This document shows positions 13,913-21,159 of a DNA stretch of 21,159 nt, piece by piece. A model generated the notes under the pieces. It was given only the letters and a program-made list of their open reading frames with translations, ran no database searches and was not told where the DNA came from. The position numbers and the translations under genes were made by a program. The DNA comes from Candidatus Woesearchaeota archaeon. GTDB taxonomy: Archaea; Nanobdellota; Nanobdellia; Woesearchaeales; GW2011-AR4. The stretch's first letter is position 1; each line of letters starts with the position of its first letter. The stretch covers positions 1 to 21,159 of the forward strand of contig JAHWGX010000055.1 of assembly GCA_019323655.1 (NCBI GenBank), given 5' to 3'.

Positions 13913-16558
13913 ATGGAATTTAGAAAAGCTATAAAGAGGATAGTTGCTTTAGGCGCAGGCGCATCAATGGTTGGCGCTACTATTTTTGGAGCTTTGGCTC
14001 AGGCTGATTTGGCACAATACCCAAACCAATATATTAAGGATGGTAAATTCAGCGGAGTTCTAGTCGTAGGTGATACAGCTGCAGCACAGGATGTTATTGG
14101 AGTTTCAGACATAGCTGTAAGCTTGCAGTTTGCTGCAACAACACCAGCACCAGTTGATGGAGGAACCACTGTTACAGCAGAAGGAGATGCATGGAAAGTA
14201 GCTACAGCAACAAAAATTTTGGAGATGAGTGAAAATCTTGGTAACTCGGGCACTAATGTAGAGACGCTAAGGAACATCACAACATACATAGGTGATAGCG
14301 AGTTAGATGCTTTAGCATCTGGAACAGCTTCAAACTCAAAAGGAGATGCTACATACGATCAATATCTGTATTTATTGGGTGAGGATGTTGACCAAACCCT
14401 TGACACTGGTTATATTGTTTATGCAGAGAATGATCAAGATGAGACAGCAGACTTCTTGTATTTTAAGTCAGGAATACAGATAGGAAGGTATGTACTAGAA
14501 TTTACTACTCAATTAGAGTCTGATGTTGATGATAGTGCAGGTACTGCTACGTCAACAGGAACCTACCTCACTGATTTTGAGGATGTAGAGCTAAACATGT
14601 TTGGCGTTGCCTATACTATTGTACAAGCAAGAAGAGTAGAGTCAGAAGGCGGAAGCATTAAGCTGATTTTAATGGGGGGAGCAGTGAAAGACACTTTGCT
14701 TGAATCCGCTACAAAAACATATACTGTCGATGACACTGATTATGAGGTAACGCTAGATTTTGTAGATGCAGATGAAGCAAAGTTTACCATAAACGGCGCA
14801 TCATCAAGGAAATTAAAAGATGGAGACAGCGACAAGGTTGCTGGGATAACAGTTGGCGTTTCAGAGATACTCTACCAGGATTATGCTGGCGGTGTCCATA
14901 GCGCGACATTTTTCCTTGGAGCGCAAAAATTGGAGTTAAAGGATACTGATGTTACAGATGGTGTAGGCTACAGCAACGCACTTAAAGTTGATGATGAGAC
15001 AATTGACAATGCGTATGTTGCTGTTGAAGCCACAAATGCCAGTACTTCATACAAGTTAAGCAGAATACACATAAATATGACAGCAGACGATAGTTACTAT
15101 GTACCAGTGGGAGGCAAATTAAGCGAAAATCCAGAGTTGGATGAGCCACAAGTGCTATTTACTCAGAACTGGGATATGGAATACAAAGGACTGGAAACAG
15201 TAGATACAGAAGATGTTAGGGTAAAAACAAGTGGCACCAGTCAATATGTAATCCAGTTTGTAGATGCCGCTGGAAATAAGGTAGATCTTCCAATTGCAAA
15301 ATCTGCGAGCGGGACCAGTGTATTGTTTGGAGACGATGCTGGTAAGGTACTTGTCAACAATGAGAACACGACCATATCAAAATATAATTACTTCATTGTG
15401 ACAGATAACTCGCAGAAGAGGGGAGAAAGAAACACATATGTCTTGCAATATAGAGGAGCTGACAAGATTACAGCAGACAATCCTGTCTTGAAGTTTAAGG
15501 ATATGGGCAGTGGCGATACAATAGAGCAAAGCTACACAAACACTTCTCCATTGGCAACATTGAAGCTGGGTGGAGCAGATTATAAGGTATATGCACAGGA
15601 TACACCCACAAACGGAATTTTGGAAGCTGACAACTTTAACATAAGGGTAGATTTAGACTCAAGTGGCGCATTAACTGCCGGTGCAAACCAAACGGTAGTA
15701 ATAACTACCAAGTATGGTATGGAAATTAACGTGACAAACGTTTCAAACGCAAATGACGCCGACGCATCGGCGAGTACAGTCTATGCTACCTTTAGGGTTC
15801 CAGACAATAATAGGGATAGCGGGGCAGCAGATAAAACACAGTCGCTACAAGCAACAGTTCTTAAGTTGAATATAACAGCAGCTTCAGGAAAGGTCGGATT
15901 TGTGCTAGATGTGCCTGCGGACTTGGATATTGGAGCAGGTCTTGGAGTAGGTCACAGCTTTAAAACTCCTGAAGATGAGGACAATGTTGCTTATGGATAT
16001 GATAGTTATGGTTGCTTCTATAAGCATGAAACACCAACTAATGACCCAGCATTGTTGACAATAACAGTGCCAAAATCACAGAGAGAAGCACTTGTCTACA
16101 TAACAACCAAAGGAACAACCTTTACGAGTGCAGCAGCAACATCTGAAACAGGAGCTGTTACAGTGCAAAGAATTGATGTTGGCGCTACAAAGCTGGCATC
16201 AGAGGTTCCGAACATCGAGGCTGTAAATTCAATCCTTGTTGGCGGGCCTTGCGCTAATGCAAAAGCTGCAGAGGTTATGGGAAATCCAGCAGACTGCACA
16301 GAAGGGTTTACTCCTGGCGTAGGGTTGGTTAAGATGTATGATGTAGGCAGCGGCAATGTAGCAATGTTGGTAGCAGGCTATGCTGCAGATGACACAAGAA
16401 ATGCAGCAGCAGTAGTTGCTAACTATGGTGACTATGCCTTGGCAGGAGAAGCAATGGAAGTTAAGAAAGTCAACAATGTTTTGACTGTTGCTGAGCCAAG
16501 CGAAGAGGCTGAAGAGCCAGAGGCTGAAGAGCCAGAACCCGAACCAACTACTGAGTAA
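13913..16558 (+). CDS. S-layer protein, Methanococcus-type
   Basis: An 881-aa secreted surface protein. A signal peptide (about 1-31: basic start, a hydrophobic core, and AQA before DLAQYP) is followed by the family's N-terminal motif, YIKDGKFSGVLVVGDTAAAQDVIGVSDIA. The C-terminal domain has ILVGGPCANAKAAE and LVAGYAADDTRNAAAVVANYG, typical of methanococcal S-layer proteins. The middle is beta-rich and acidic. Eight N-x-S/T sequons occur (NIT, NAS, NMT, NTT, NTS, NVT, NVS, NIT). Only three cysteines are present, all in the last quarter. The end is a run of E, P and A with no TM anchor, so attachment is probably non-covalent. The neighbouring glycosyltransferases may modify it. It has its own promoter and terminator. 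Confidence 0.9.
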   Translation: MEFRKAIKRIVALGAGASMVGATIFGALAQADLAQYPNQYIKDGKFSGVLVVGDTAAAQDVIGVSDIAVSLQFAATTPAPVDGGTTVTAEGDAWKVATATKILEMSENLGNSGTNVETLRNITTYIGDSELDALASGTASNSKGDATYDQYLYLLGEDVDQTLDTGYIVYAENDQDETADFLYFKSGIQIGRYVLEFTTQLESDVDDSAGTATSTGTYLTDFEDVELNMFGVAYTIVQARRVESEGGSIKLILMGGAVKDTLLESATKTYTVDDTDYEVTLDFVDADEAKFTINGASSRKLKDGDSDKVAGITVGVSEILYQDYAGGVHSATFFLGAQKLELKDTDVTDGVGYSNALKVDDETIDNAYVAVEATNASTSYKLSRIHINMTADDSYYVPVGGKLSENPELDEPQVLFTQNWDMEYKGLETVDTEDVRVKTSGTSQYVIQFVDAAGNKVDLPIAKSASGTSVLFGDDAGKVLVNNENTTISKYNYFIVTDNSQKRGERNTYVLQYRGADKITADNPVLKFKDMGSGDTIEQSYTNTSPLATLKLGGADYKVYAQDTPTNGILEADNFNIRVDLDSSGALTAGANQTVVITTKYGMEINVTNVSNANDADASASTVYATFRVPDNNRDSGAADKTQSLQATVLKLNITAASGKVGFVLDVPADLDIGAGLGVGHSFKTPEDEDNVAYGYDSYGCFYKHETPTNDPALLTITVPKSQREALVYITTKGTTFTSAAATSETGAVTVQRIDVGATKLASEVPNIEAVNSILVGGPCANAKAAEVMGNPADCTEGFTPGVGLVKMYDVGSGNVAMLVAGYAADDTRNAAAVVANYGDYALAGEAMEVKKVNNVLTVAEPSEEAEEPEAEEPEPEPTTE

Positions 16559-16595
16559 GGAAGCAGAACTTCCTTAATTTTTTCTTTTTTATTCC
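16557..16595 (+). terminator. Terminator after the S-layer gene
   Basis: AAGGAAG (16557-16563) and CTTCCTT (16569-16575) form a 7-bp stem around a 5-nt loop, overlapping the stop codon. A long T-rich run follows, as expected for archaeal termination. Confidence 0.75.
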
Positions 16596-16620
16596 TTTTT
16601 CTTTGTGATTTTAATTTTGC

Positions 16621-17838
16621 TTATAATAATTCTCCAAGAAATATATTGTGTTTGGTCCTCCTGATTTTTAATTTTACAGAGCCTTCTTTTTTATAGCAGT
16701 TGGGAACAGAAATAACACGGTTAGAGGCAGCAGCAAGCATCTCATTGCTGAATCTTCCTCTGCAGGCAAGTTTTGCTTTGATAACATCGCCTTTTTTGAA
16801 AGGTTTCGGGAGTTCCATGCTTTTTTTAATCCTGAAATCGGATTTGTCGCAAATAAGCTTTAATTTGTGCTCTTGCTCCAAATCGTGCAATTTTTTGTAA
16901 AAAACTTCCATAGGCACCCCTTTTATGGGATTTCTTCCGAATTGGTAATTTAAGAAGTTCTGGATGCCTATTGCAGGGCATTTCTTGCCAGCTCCAACAT
17001 CATAAGCAAATTTTGCCAGCTTAACCAGCTCTTTATCATTATAGCCAGGCAGCCATACAGGCGCGATGATTAAGTCCATTTTTTTTGGGATATAAGAAGC
17101 AATTTCCATCAATTTCCTTAGGTTATAGCTGGTTCCGGCAATCTTACTGGCTGTTTTTTGGTCTAATGCATGCAAGGACAGGTTGATTCTTGTAAGGCCT
17201 GCTTTTGCCAGCTTATCTGTTAGCTGCTTATCTAGTAGGGTTCCATTAGTATCCATAGAAACGGATTTTACTTCTGGGATTTTTGCAATTTCTGCCACTA
17301 ATTCAACTATATCTGCGTATAATAAAGGCTCTCCCTGGGCATTTATATGGGCTTCTATGCAGTTTTCCTGCTTGAACACAACAATTTTTTTGAACTCCTC
17401 AATAAGGTAATCCTTTTCTACGACAAAATCAGCTTTTTTTCTGGATGATAAGCCCTCGTCGACAGAGCAAAAAATGCAGTTTAAATTGCAGCCTGTCAAT
17501 GGCCTTATTTCAATAAGATTTGTTCCCCGGTCAATCAGGCCAAAGTAAGATGAGCCTATTAGGGGTATTCCGGAATTTTTATGGATGTACACAGCAGGCT
17601 TGTTGCTTAACCTGCTTTTAAGATCAGCAAAGCCTTTTGAGAGCAGCATGCCAAAACTTCTTTGGGCTCTTTTATCGTCAACATCAAAAAACTCTATTTT
17701 GTTTTTGCTTATTCTGAACTTGCCGATATTTTTAAGCATTAGCTTGTCTACATCAAAGTAGAATATTTTAAGGAAGTTTACCCTTATACTGCTGTCTTTT
17801 TCTTCAAAGGAGAGGTCCTTAAACGCTAATTCTGCCAT
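16621..17838 (-). CDS. Radical SAM protein with C-terminal TRAM-like domain (COG2100-like)
   Basis: A 405-aa protein from ATG 17838. The cluster-binding motif CNLNCIFC (residues about 117-124) is canonical for radical SAM enzymes (CxxxCxxC). It is preceded by GSSYFGLIDRGTNLIEIRPLTG and followed by the AQGEPLLY and MDTNGTLL elements of the SAM barrel. The last 60 residues (KKGDVIKAKLACRGRF and KIRRTKHNIFLGELL) look like a TRAM-type OB fold that often binds RNA. The whole resembles the archaeal 'predicted Fe-S oxidoreductase' group COG2100, whose reaction I cannot name; tRNA modification is possible. A GTG two codons upstream is less likely, because the TATA box at 17857-17866 gives leaderless spacing to the ATG. 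Confidence 0.82.
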   Translation of the reverse strand: MAELAFKDLSFEEKDSSIRVNFLKIFYFDVDKLMLKNIGKFRISKNKIEFFDVDDKRAQRSFGMLLSKGFADLKSRLSNKPAVYIHKNSGIPLIGSSYFGLIDRGTNLIEIRPLTGCNLNCIFCSVDEGLSSRKKADFVVEKDYLIEEFKKIVVFKQENCIEAHINAQGEPLLYADIVELVAEIAKIPEVKSVSMDTNGTLLDKQLTDKLAKAGLTRINLSLHALDQKTASKIAGTSYNLRKLMEIASYIPKKMDLIIAPVWLPGYNDKELVKLAKFAYDVGAGKKCPAIGIQNFLNYQFGRNPIKGVPMEVFYKKLHDLEQEHKLKLICDKSDFRIKKSMELPKPFKKGDVIKAKLACRGRFSNEMLAAASNRVISVPNCYKKEGSVKLKIRRTKHNIFLGELL

Positions 17839-17856
17839 AGGCACAGGTAAAAAAGG

Positions 17857-17866
17857 AAATTATATA
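17857..17866 (-). promoter_or_regulatory. TATA box of the radical SAM gene
   Basis: On the minus strand this reads TTTATATAAT, centred about 24 bp from ATG 17838, consistent with a leaderless mRNA. Confidence 0.55.
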
Positions 17867-17878
17867 AACATATCCGTA

Positions 17879-17898
17879 TTAAGTATGTGCTTACTTAA
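17879..17898. promoter_or_regulatory. Inverted repeat in the radical SAM/GINS divergent region
   Basis: TTAAGTA (17879-17885) and TACTTAA (17892-17898) are perfect 7-bp inverted repeats with a 6-bp spacer. They lie 15 bp before the GINS ATG and 12 bp beyond the radical SAM TATA box. It is a candidate operator for one or both genes. Confidence 0.4.
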
Positions 17899-17913
17899 GT
17901 GTTTGGGGGAATT

Positions 17914-18552
17914 ATGGAGACTAAAGAGATTAACATCACCTATGAAGTCCTGTTTGAGCTGTTAAAAAAGGAGAAGGATACAACAGACTTGCAGAAGCTT
18001 GGGCCTAATTTTCTTAATGATTTTGTGGAATACCTAAATGAGAAGAGGGATATGCTGAAAAAGGAGGACAATTTGTTTTCATATGACGAGAAGAAAAAGG
18101 TTGAGAAGCAGATTGACAATGCGAAAAGGCTGATCAAGGAGATGTATGAGAGAAGGGAAAAGAAAATATTAAGCATAGCGCTGACTAAGAGCAGGACAAA
18201 GTCAAACGTTATAGACACATCAGCGATGCTGGAGAATGAAAAAAAATTTTTTGAGGAGATCCTGAAGGTTCTTGATTTTTTCAGGAAAGAGACTATTGAC
18301 AAAATAATCAGCGGGGGCTATGCTTCAAAAGCAGCGGCGGAGACTGATAAAAAGGAAGAACAAATCATGCCCCAGAATAATGATGCTGCAAAGCTTGTAA
18401 GGTTTATTTATCCGGTCCCTAAATTTGTCGGGAAAGGGCTGGAAGAGTACGGGCCTTTTGCAGAGGAGGATATTGCAAACCTGCCAACAGAAATTGCTGA
18501 TATCCTTATAAGCAAGGGAAGTGCCGAAGAGATTAAAGGAGAACAGCATTAA
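17914..18552 (+). CDS. gins51: GINS complex subunit, Gins51 type
   Basis: A 212-aa protein. The N-terminal helical A domain (about 5-145) contains LQKLGPNFLNDFVEYL and ends in long charged helices. A linker of about 25 residues leads to the C-terminal B domain (about 163-205): VRFIYPVPKFVGKGLEEYGPF followed by IANLPTEIADILISKG. This A-then-B order defines Gins51, the archaeal counterpart of Sld5/Psf1; Gins23 has the opposite order. GINS joins MCM and Cdc45/RecJ-like proteins in the replicative helicase. ATG 17914 follows a GGGGGA run; an in-frame GTG at 17899 lies upstream of that and is less likely. The translation operon follows after a terminator, an arrangement seen in other archaea. Confidence 0.85.
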   Translation: METKEINITYEVLFELLKKEKDTTDLQKLGPNFLNDFVEYLNEKRDMLKKEDNLFSYDEKKKVEKQIDNAKRLIKEMYERREKKILSIALTKSRTKSNVIDTSAMLENEKKFFEEILKVLDFFRKETIDKIISGGYASKAAAETDKKEEQIMPQNNDAAKLVRFIYPVPKFVGKGLEEYGPFAEEDIANLPTEIADILISKGSAEEIKGEQH

Positions 18553-18592
18553 CAGGTTTCTTGTCTAATAACCTGTTAATTTTATTTTTACA
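18549..18592 (+). terminator. Terminator after the GINS gene
   Basis: TTAACAGGTT (18549-18558) and AACCTGTTAA (18570-18579) form a perfect 10-bp stem overlapping the stop codon. It is followed by a T-rich run, TTTTATTTTT. Confidence 0.75.
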
Positions 18593-18641
18593 GCCTCCTT
18601 AAAATTACTCTTTTTACTATCGGAATTTTTTAATAGAAAGC

Positions 18642-18650
18642 TTTTTAAAT
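18642..18650 (+). promoter_or_regulatory. TATA box of the eL42 operon
   Basis: TTTTTAAAT is centred 26 bp before ATG 18672. There is no Shine-Dalgarno, so the first gene of this operon is probably translated from a leaderless mRNA. Confidence 0.65.
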
Positions 18651-18671
18651 TCGCATAAGATACCCCAAGAC

Positions 18672-18980
18672 ATGAAATTACCTAAAACTATAAGCAGGTT
18701 CTGCCCATACTGCAGGAAGCATACACAGCATAAGGTAATGCTGAATAAGAAGAAGAGTCCAAGGAGTATGACCTACGGCAGCAAGCTACGGGCAAAGAGG
18801 CGCGGAAAGGCAAGAGGGATGGGGAACCTGGGAAGGTACAGCAAGCCGGCAGTAACTAAATTTAAAATGACTGGCAAGAAAGCAAGCAAAAAAACCGATT
18901 TAAGGTATGAGTGCAGCGAATGCAAAAAGCAGCACATGAAAAGCAAGGGTTTTAGGTCAAAGAAGATTGAATTTAAGTAG
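18672..18980 (+). CDS. rpl44e: Large-subunit ribosomal protein eL42 (L44e)
   Basis: A 102-aa, highly basic ribosomal protein. It binds zinc through two CxxC pairs, FCPYC at about 11-14 and ECSEC near 82-85. The L44e signature is present: MKLPKTISRFCPYCRKHTQHKV, then a long K/R/G-rich loop (RAKRRGKARGMGNLGRYSKP). eL42 contacts the CCA end of the E-site tRNA in the large subunit. The length is slightly above the usual 92-95 aa of archaeal homologues. It heads the operon eL42 - eS27 - aIF2-alpha - Nop10 - PAC2, a conserved archaeal order. Predicted to be leaderless. Confidence 0.96.
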   Translation: MKLPKTISRFCPYCRKHTQHKVMLNKKKSPRSMTYGSKLRAKRRGKARGMGNLGRYSKPAVTKFKMTGKKASKKTDLRYECSECKKQHMKSKGFRSKKIEFK

Positions 18981-19015
18981 ATTTTTAACAAAATATAAAC
19001 GTCTGGTGGTGAGTT

Positions 19016-19201
19016 ATGGTGGATATCAGAGAGCCTACAAGCAAATTCATTAAGATAAGGTGCCCTAAGTGCAAGAACGAACAAATAATTTTTGGAAAAG
19101 CTTCTTCCAAGATTATTTGCCTTGTATGCGGCAAGGTTCTGGCTGACCCTACCGGGGGAAAAAGCAAAGTCAAAGCCAGAATTTTGGAAGTTCTAGAATA
19201 A
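19016..19201 (+). CDS. rps27e: Small-subunit ribosomal protein eS27
   Basis: A 61-aa zinc ribbon protein. The two metal-binding pairs are CPKC near 16-19 and CLVC near 35-38, with the family motif [17 protein letters not shown] before and [14 protein letters not shown] after. It is part of the 30S subunit. The length is typical for archaea. Start ATG 19016 follows GGTGGTGA (about 19005-19012). The gene lies 35 bp after eL42 and 17 bp before the aIF2-alpha gene, so all are probably cotranscribed. Confidence 0.96.
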   Translation: MVDIREPTSKFIKIRCPKCKNEQIIFGKASSKIICLVCGKVLADPTGGKSKVKARILEVLE

Positions 19202-19218
19202 CCAAAACATATTCAAAA

Positions 19219-19992
19219 ATGCTCCTAAGAAAGAAAGGGTTTCCGGAGGAAAATGAGCTTGTTATGTGCACTGTTACAAAAGTGCAGTTTCATTCTGTTT
19301 TTGCGGTTTTGGACGAGTATGGCCAAAGCGGAATGATACACATTTCTGAAGTAAGCCCCGGTAGAATAAGGAACATAAGGGACTTTGTAAAAGAAGGTAA
19401 GAAGGTAGTCTGCAAGGTTTTGAGGGTTAACCAGGAAAGGGGCCATATTGACTTGTCCTTGAGGAGAGTAACTGAGGTACAGAGAAGAAACAAAGTAGAT
19501 GAAATAAAACAGGAGCAGAAAGCAGAAAAAATCTTGGAGTTTGTCGCCAAGGACTTAAATCTGGACATGAAAAAGCTGTTTGAGGATATAACAAATAACA
19601 TATCCAAAAAGTATGCATCCCTCTATGAATTTTTCCAGCAGGTTGTTGCTGACAGCAATGCAATGAAAGATTCCGGCCTTGGTGCAGAGGCGGCAAAAAA
19701 GCTTGAGGATGCCATCAGATCCAGAATCAAGGAGGCGAGTGTTGAGATAGAAGGCAAATTAAAGTTAAGCAGCTTTGCGCCAGATGGAGTGGGCATTGTC
19801 AAAGATGCGCTTAAAGAAGCAGAGGAAACCGATGAAGAAAACATTTCGATAAAATATTCCGGCGGAGGATTTTACAACATTACGGCTACTGCTGGGGACT
19901 ATAAAAAGGCTGAAAAAATACTAAAGGAGGCGTCAGAAAAGGCGCTGGAGCATATAAGAAAAAGTGATGGCGAGGGAGAGTTTATAAGGTAA
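19219..19992 (+). CDS. eif2a: Translation initiation factor aIF2, alpha subunit
   Basis: A 257-aa protein with the three aIF2-alpha parts. These are an S1 OB domain (about 9-83, with GFPEENELVMCTVTKV and GMIHISEVSPGRIRNIRDFVKEGKKV), a helical middle domain (about 90-165) and an alpha/beta C-terminal domain (about 172-257) that binds the gamma subunit. aIF2 carries initiator Met-tRNA to the small subunit. SEVSPGRIRNI aligns by eye with the segment holding Ser51 in the eukaryotic factor. Length is normal. It starts 17 bp after eS27, and its stop is 3 bp before the Nop10 ATG, indicating tight coupling. Confidence 0.95.
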   Translation: MLLRKKGFPEENELVMCTVTKVQFHSVFAVLDEYGQSGMIHISEVSPGRIRNIRDFVKEGKKVVCKVLRVNQERGHIDLSLRRVTEVQRRNKVDEIKQEQKAEKILEFVAKDLNLDMKKLFEDITNNISKKYASLYEFFQQVVADSNAMKDSGLGAEAAKKLEDAIRSRIKEASVEIEGKLKLSSFAPDGVGIVKDALKEAEETDEENISIKYSGGGFYNITATAGDYKKAEKILKEASEKALEHIRKSDGEGEFIR

Positions 19993-19995
19993 AAA

Positions 19996-20169
19996 ATGAG
20001 AAGCATATTAAAATGCGGGGATTGCGGAAAATATACTATGAAAACTGCCTGTGCATGCGGAGGGAAGGCGTTAACGCCAAAACCCGCTAAGTTCAGCATA
20101 GAGGATAAATACGGCGCTTACCGGAGAAAGGCCAAAATTAATCTTTTCAGGGATGAGGGGCTATTATGA
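19996..20169 (+). CDS. nop10: H/ACA RNP protein Nop10
   Basis: A 57-aa protein. The sequence begins MRSILKCGDCGKYTMKTACACGGKA, a compact zinc ribbon with two cysteine pairs, followed by the Nop10 motif PKPAKFSIEDKYGAYRRKAK. Nop10 binds the pseudouridine synthase Cbf5 and stabilises H/ACA guide RNPs that make pseudouridine in rRNA. The second pair is CACGG rather than the more usual CPxCGG. The gene starts 3 bp after the aIF2-alpha stop. Its own stop overlaps the next start by 4 bp (ATGA at 20166-20169), so translation is probably coupled. The position is conserved in archaea. Confidence 0.95.
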   Translation: MRSILKCGDCGKYTMKTACACGGKALTPKPAKFSIEDKYGAYRRKAKINLFRDEGLL

Positions 20170-20960
20170 GCACTTGGAAAATTGAGCATCTGGGAAAGAA
20201 ACCAACACTTAGAAACCCCATACTTATAGAGGGGCTTCCGGGCATAGGGAATGTGGGGAAGGTAGCAGTGGATTTTCTGATAGACGAGCTAAGGGCAAAG
20301 AAGATGTATGAGATTACCTCCTACACATTTCCGCATTCTGTTTTTGTAAATGAGGACAACCTGGTGGAGCTGCCTAAGATTGAAATATTCTACAAGAAAT
20401 TTAATGACGGCAGGCAGGATCTGATACTTTTAAGTGGGGATGTGCAGCCTGTTGACGAGGTAAGCAGCTATGAATTTTCTGAAAAAGTTCTTGATATTGT
20501 GGAGCAGTTTAACGGCAGAGAGGTCATAACCTTAGGGGGCATAGGGCTTGCTGAAGTGCCAAAAAAGCCAAAGGTTTACTGCACAGGCAGCGCAAGGAAA
20601 ATAATTGAGAAATACAAAGACGGGATGGTAAACGACAAGCTTTACGGCGTTGTAGGCCCGATTGTAGGGGTTTCTGGGTTGCTTGTGGGTTTGGCGAAAA
20701 GGAGGAATATGTACGGCATATCATTTTTATCAGAGACTTATGGCCATCCTATGTACTTGGGCATTAAGGGGGCAATGGAAATTCTGAGGCTCCTGGATAA
20801 AAAACTGAAGCTCCATATCAGCATGAGCAGGCTAAATAAAGAAATAAAAGAGATAGAGTCTGATATCCTGTACAAGACAGAGCAGATGGGAGAGATAGAA
20901 AGGCAGGCAGCTTTAAAAAAATTAAAGAGCAAGCTCGGGAATGTTGATTATATAGGGTAG
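20166..20960 (+). CDS. PAC2-family protein (proteasome assembly chaperone-like)
   Basis: A 264-aa protein. The PAC2 fold is recognised from LIEGLPGIGNVGKVAVDFLI at about 20-39, LILLSGDVQPVD near 86-97, ITLGGIGLAEVP near 120-131 and GPIVGVSGLLVGLAKRRN near 163-180. A helical C-terminal tail of about 55 residues rich in K and E follows. Archaeal members of this family are proposed 20S proteasome assembly chaperones and form multimers. The tail can make coiled-coil contacts. It is the last gene of the operon and overlaps nop10 by 4 bp. A T-rich terminator follows directly. Confidence 0.9.
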   Translation: MSTWKIEHLGKKPTLRNPILIEGLPGIGNVGKVAVDFLIDELRAKKMYEITSYTFPHSVFVNEDNLVELPKIEIFYKKFNDGRQDLILLSGDVQPVDEVSSYEFSEKVLDIVEQFNGREVITLGGIGLAEVPKKPKVYCTGSARKIIEKYKDGMVNDKLYGVVGPIVGVSGLLVGLAKRRNMYGISFLSETYGHPMYLGIKGAMEILRLLDKKLKLHISMSRLNKEIKEIESDILYKTEQMGEIERQAALKKLKSKLGNVDYIG

Positions 20961-20962
20961 GC

Positions 20963-20981
20963 ATTTTAATTTTTTTCTTTA
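20963..20981 (+). terminator. T-tract terminator after the PAC2 gene
   Basis: A run of mostly T (20964-20980) follows the stop codon at 20958-20960 by 3 bp. T-tracts alone can terminate archaeal RNA polymerase; no strong hairpin is needed or seen. Confidence 0.5.
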
Positions 20982-21097
20982 ATAAAACAGAATAGGCAAG
21001 CTAAATACTATTCTTTTTAATTCAGATTTTGTTAAGAGGCAATCGCTAAATAATTCTCGTCGGGAAATTAATTTTTTATCGGCGGCAAAATAGAAGA

Positions 21098-21150
21098 TTA
21101 TATATACTAGCACACCTCATTTATAGACGACAAATTTTATAGATGAGGTG
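21098..21150 (+). promoter_or_regulatory. Promoter and inverted-repeat leader of a gene beyond the right edge
   Basis: The TATA box TTATATATA (21098-21106) predicts a start near 21128. CACCTCAT (21113-21120) and ATGAGGTG (21143-21150) are perfect 8-bp inverted repeats. The right arm contains a Shine-Dalgarno (GAGGTG) for a start codon just past the window end. The rest of 20982-21097 shows nothing recognisable. Confidence 0.55.
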
Positions 21151-21159
21151 ATTAAAATT

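Noticed and set aside
18549..18579. Similarity of the GINS terminator stem (AACAGGTT/AACCTGTT) to the core of the 135-bp repeat
   Set aside because: Only about 8 bp are shared and the loop and flanks differ. A chance match within a terminator hairpin is simpler.
1..21159. CRISPR arrays, tRNA or rRNA genes
   Set aside because: No regularly spaced direct repeats with unique spacers and no tRNA or rRNA signature sequences were found by reading.

Overview
The window is archaeal. It carries the cluster eL42 - eS27 - aIF2-alpha - Nop10 - PAC2-family protein, a GINS replication subunit, a Methanococcus-type S-layer protein, TATA boxes placed for leaderless mRNAs and T-rich terminators. The AT-rich sequence, AGG/AGA arginine codons and the mix of a Methanococcus-type S-layer with minimal informational genes fit a DPANN lineage (Woesearchaeota/Pacearchaeota-like). 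That placement is an inference and was not tested against a tree.

Layout. (1) 1-600: the tail of a probable transposase, a 141-bp palindromic element, and a small AbrB-like regulator (382-591) preceded by a 22-bp perfect palindrome. (2) 705-9023, + strand: a MoxR/DUF58/vWA membrane cluster. It holds a BatA-like vWA protein, an 830-aa membrane protein with two vWA domains, a membrane-anchored coiled coil, a membrane protein with an acidic tail, a MoxR AAA+ ATPase and a DUF58 protein. Several spacers inside it are unusually A-rich and T-poor on the coding strand. (3) 9026-9991, - strand: a CorA-type divalent-cation channel. (4) 10039-13688: two nearly identical 135-bp nested palindromes in direct orientation bracket a convergent pair of polytopic GT-C-like glycosyltransferases, one TMTC-like with TPRs and one STT3-like. 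(5) 13815-16595: the S-layer gene with its own promoter, 5' leader hairpin, strong Shine-Dalgarno and terminator. (6) 16621-17838, - strand: a radical SAM protein, divergent from the GINS gene (17914-18552). (7) 18672-20960: the translation/RNP operon. (8) 20961-21159: the promoter and leader of a gene starting beyond the window.

How the genes may work together. MoxR, DUF58 and vWA proteins usually act as a chaperone-like assembly or activation module at the membrane. The two glycosyltransferases sit beside an S-layer protein with eight N-x-S/T sequons, so they may build or attach its glycan.

The least explained feature is the palindromic element family (145-285, 10039-10173, 13554-13688). 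The members share terminal motifs, fold into nested hairpins and each lie about 16-22 bp upstream of a candidate TATA box. The twin copies also carry three ACTCCGT heptamers at exact 22-bp spacing. They could be MITE-like elements, regulatory elements or structured RNAs.
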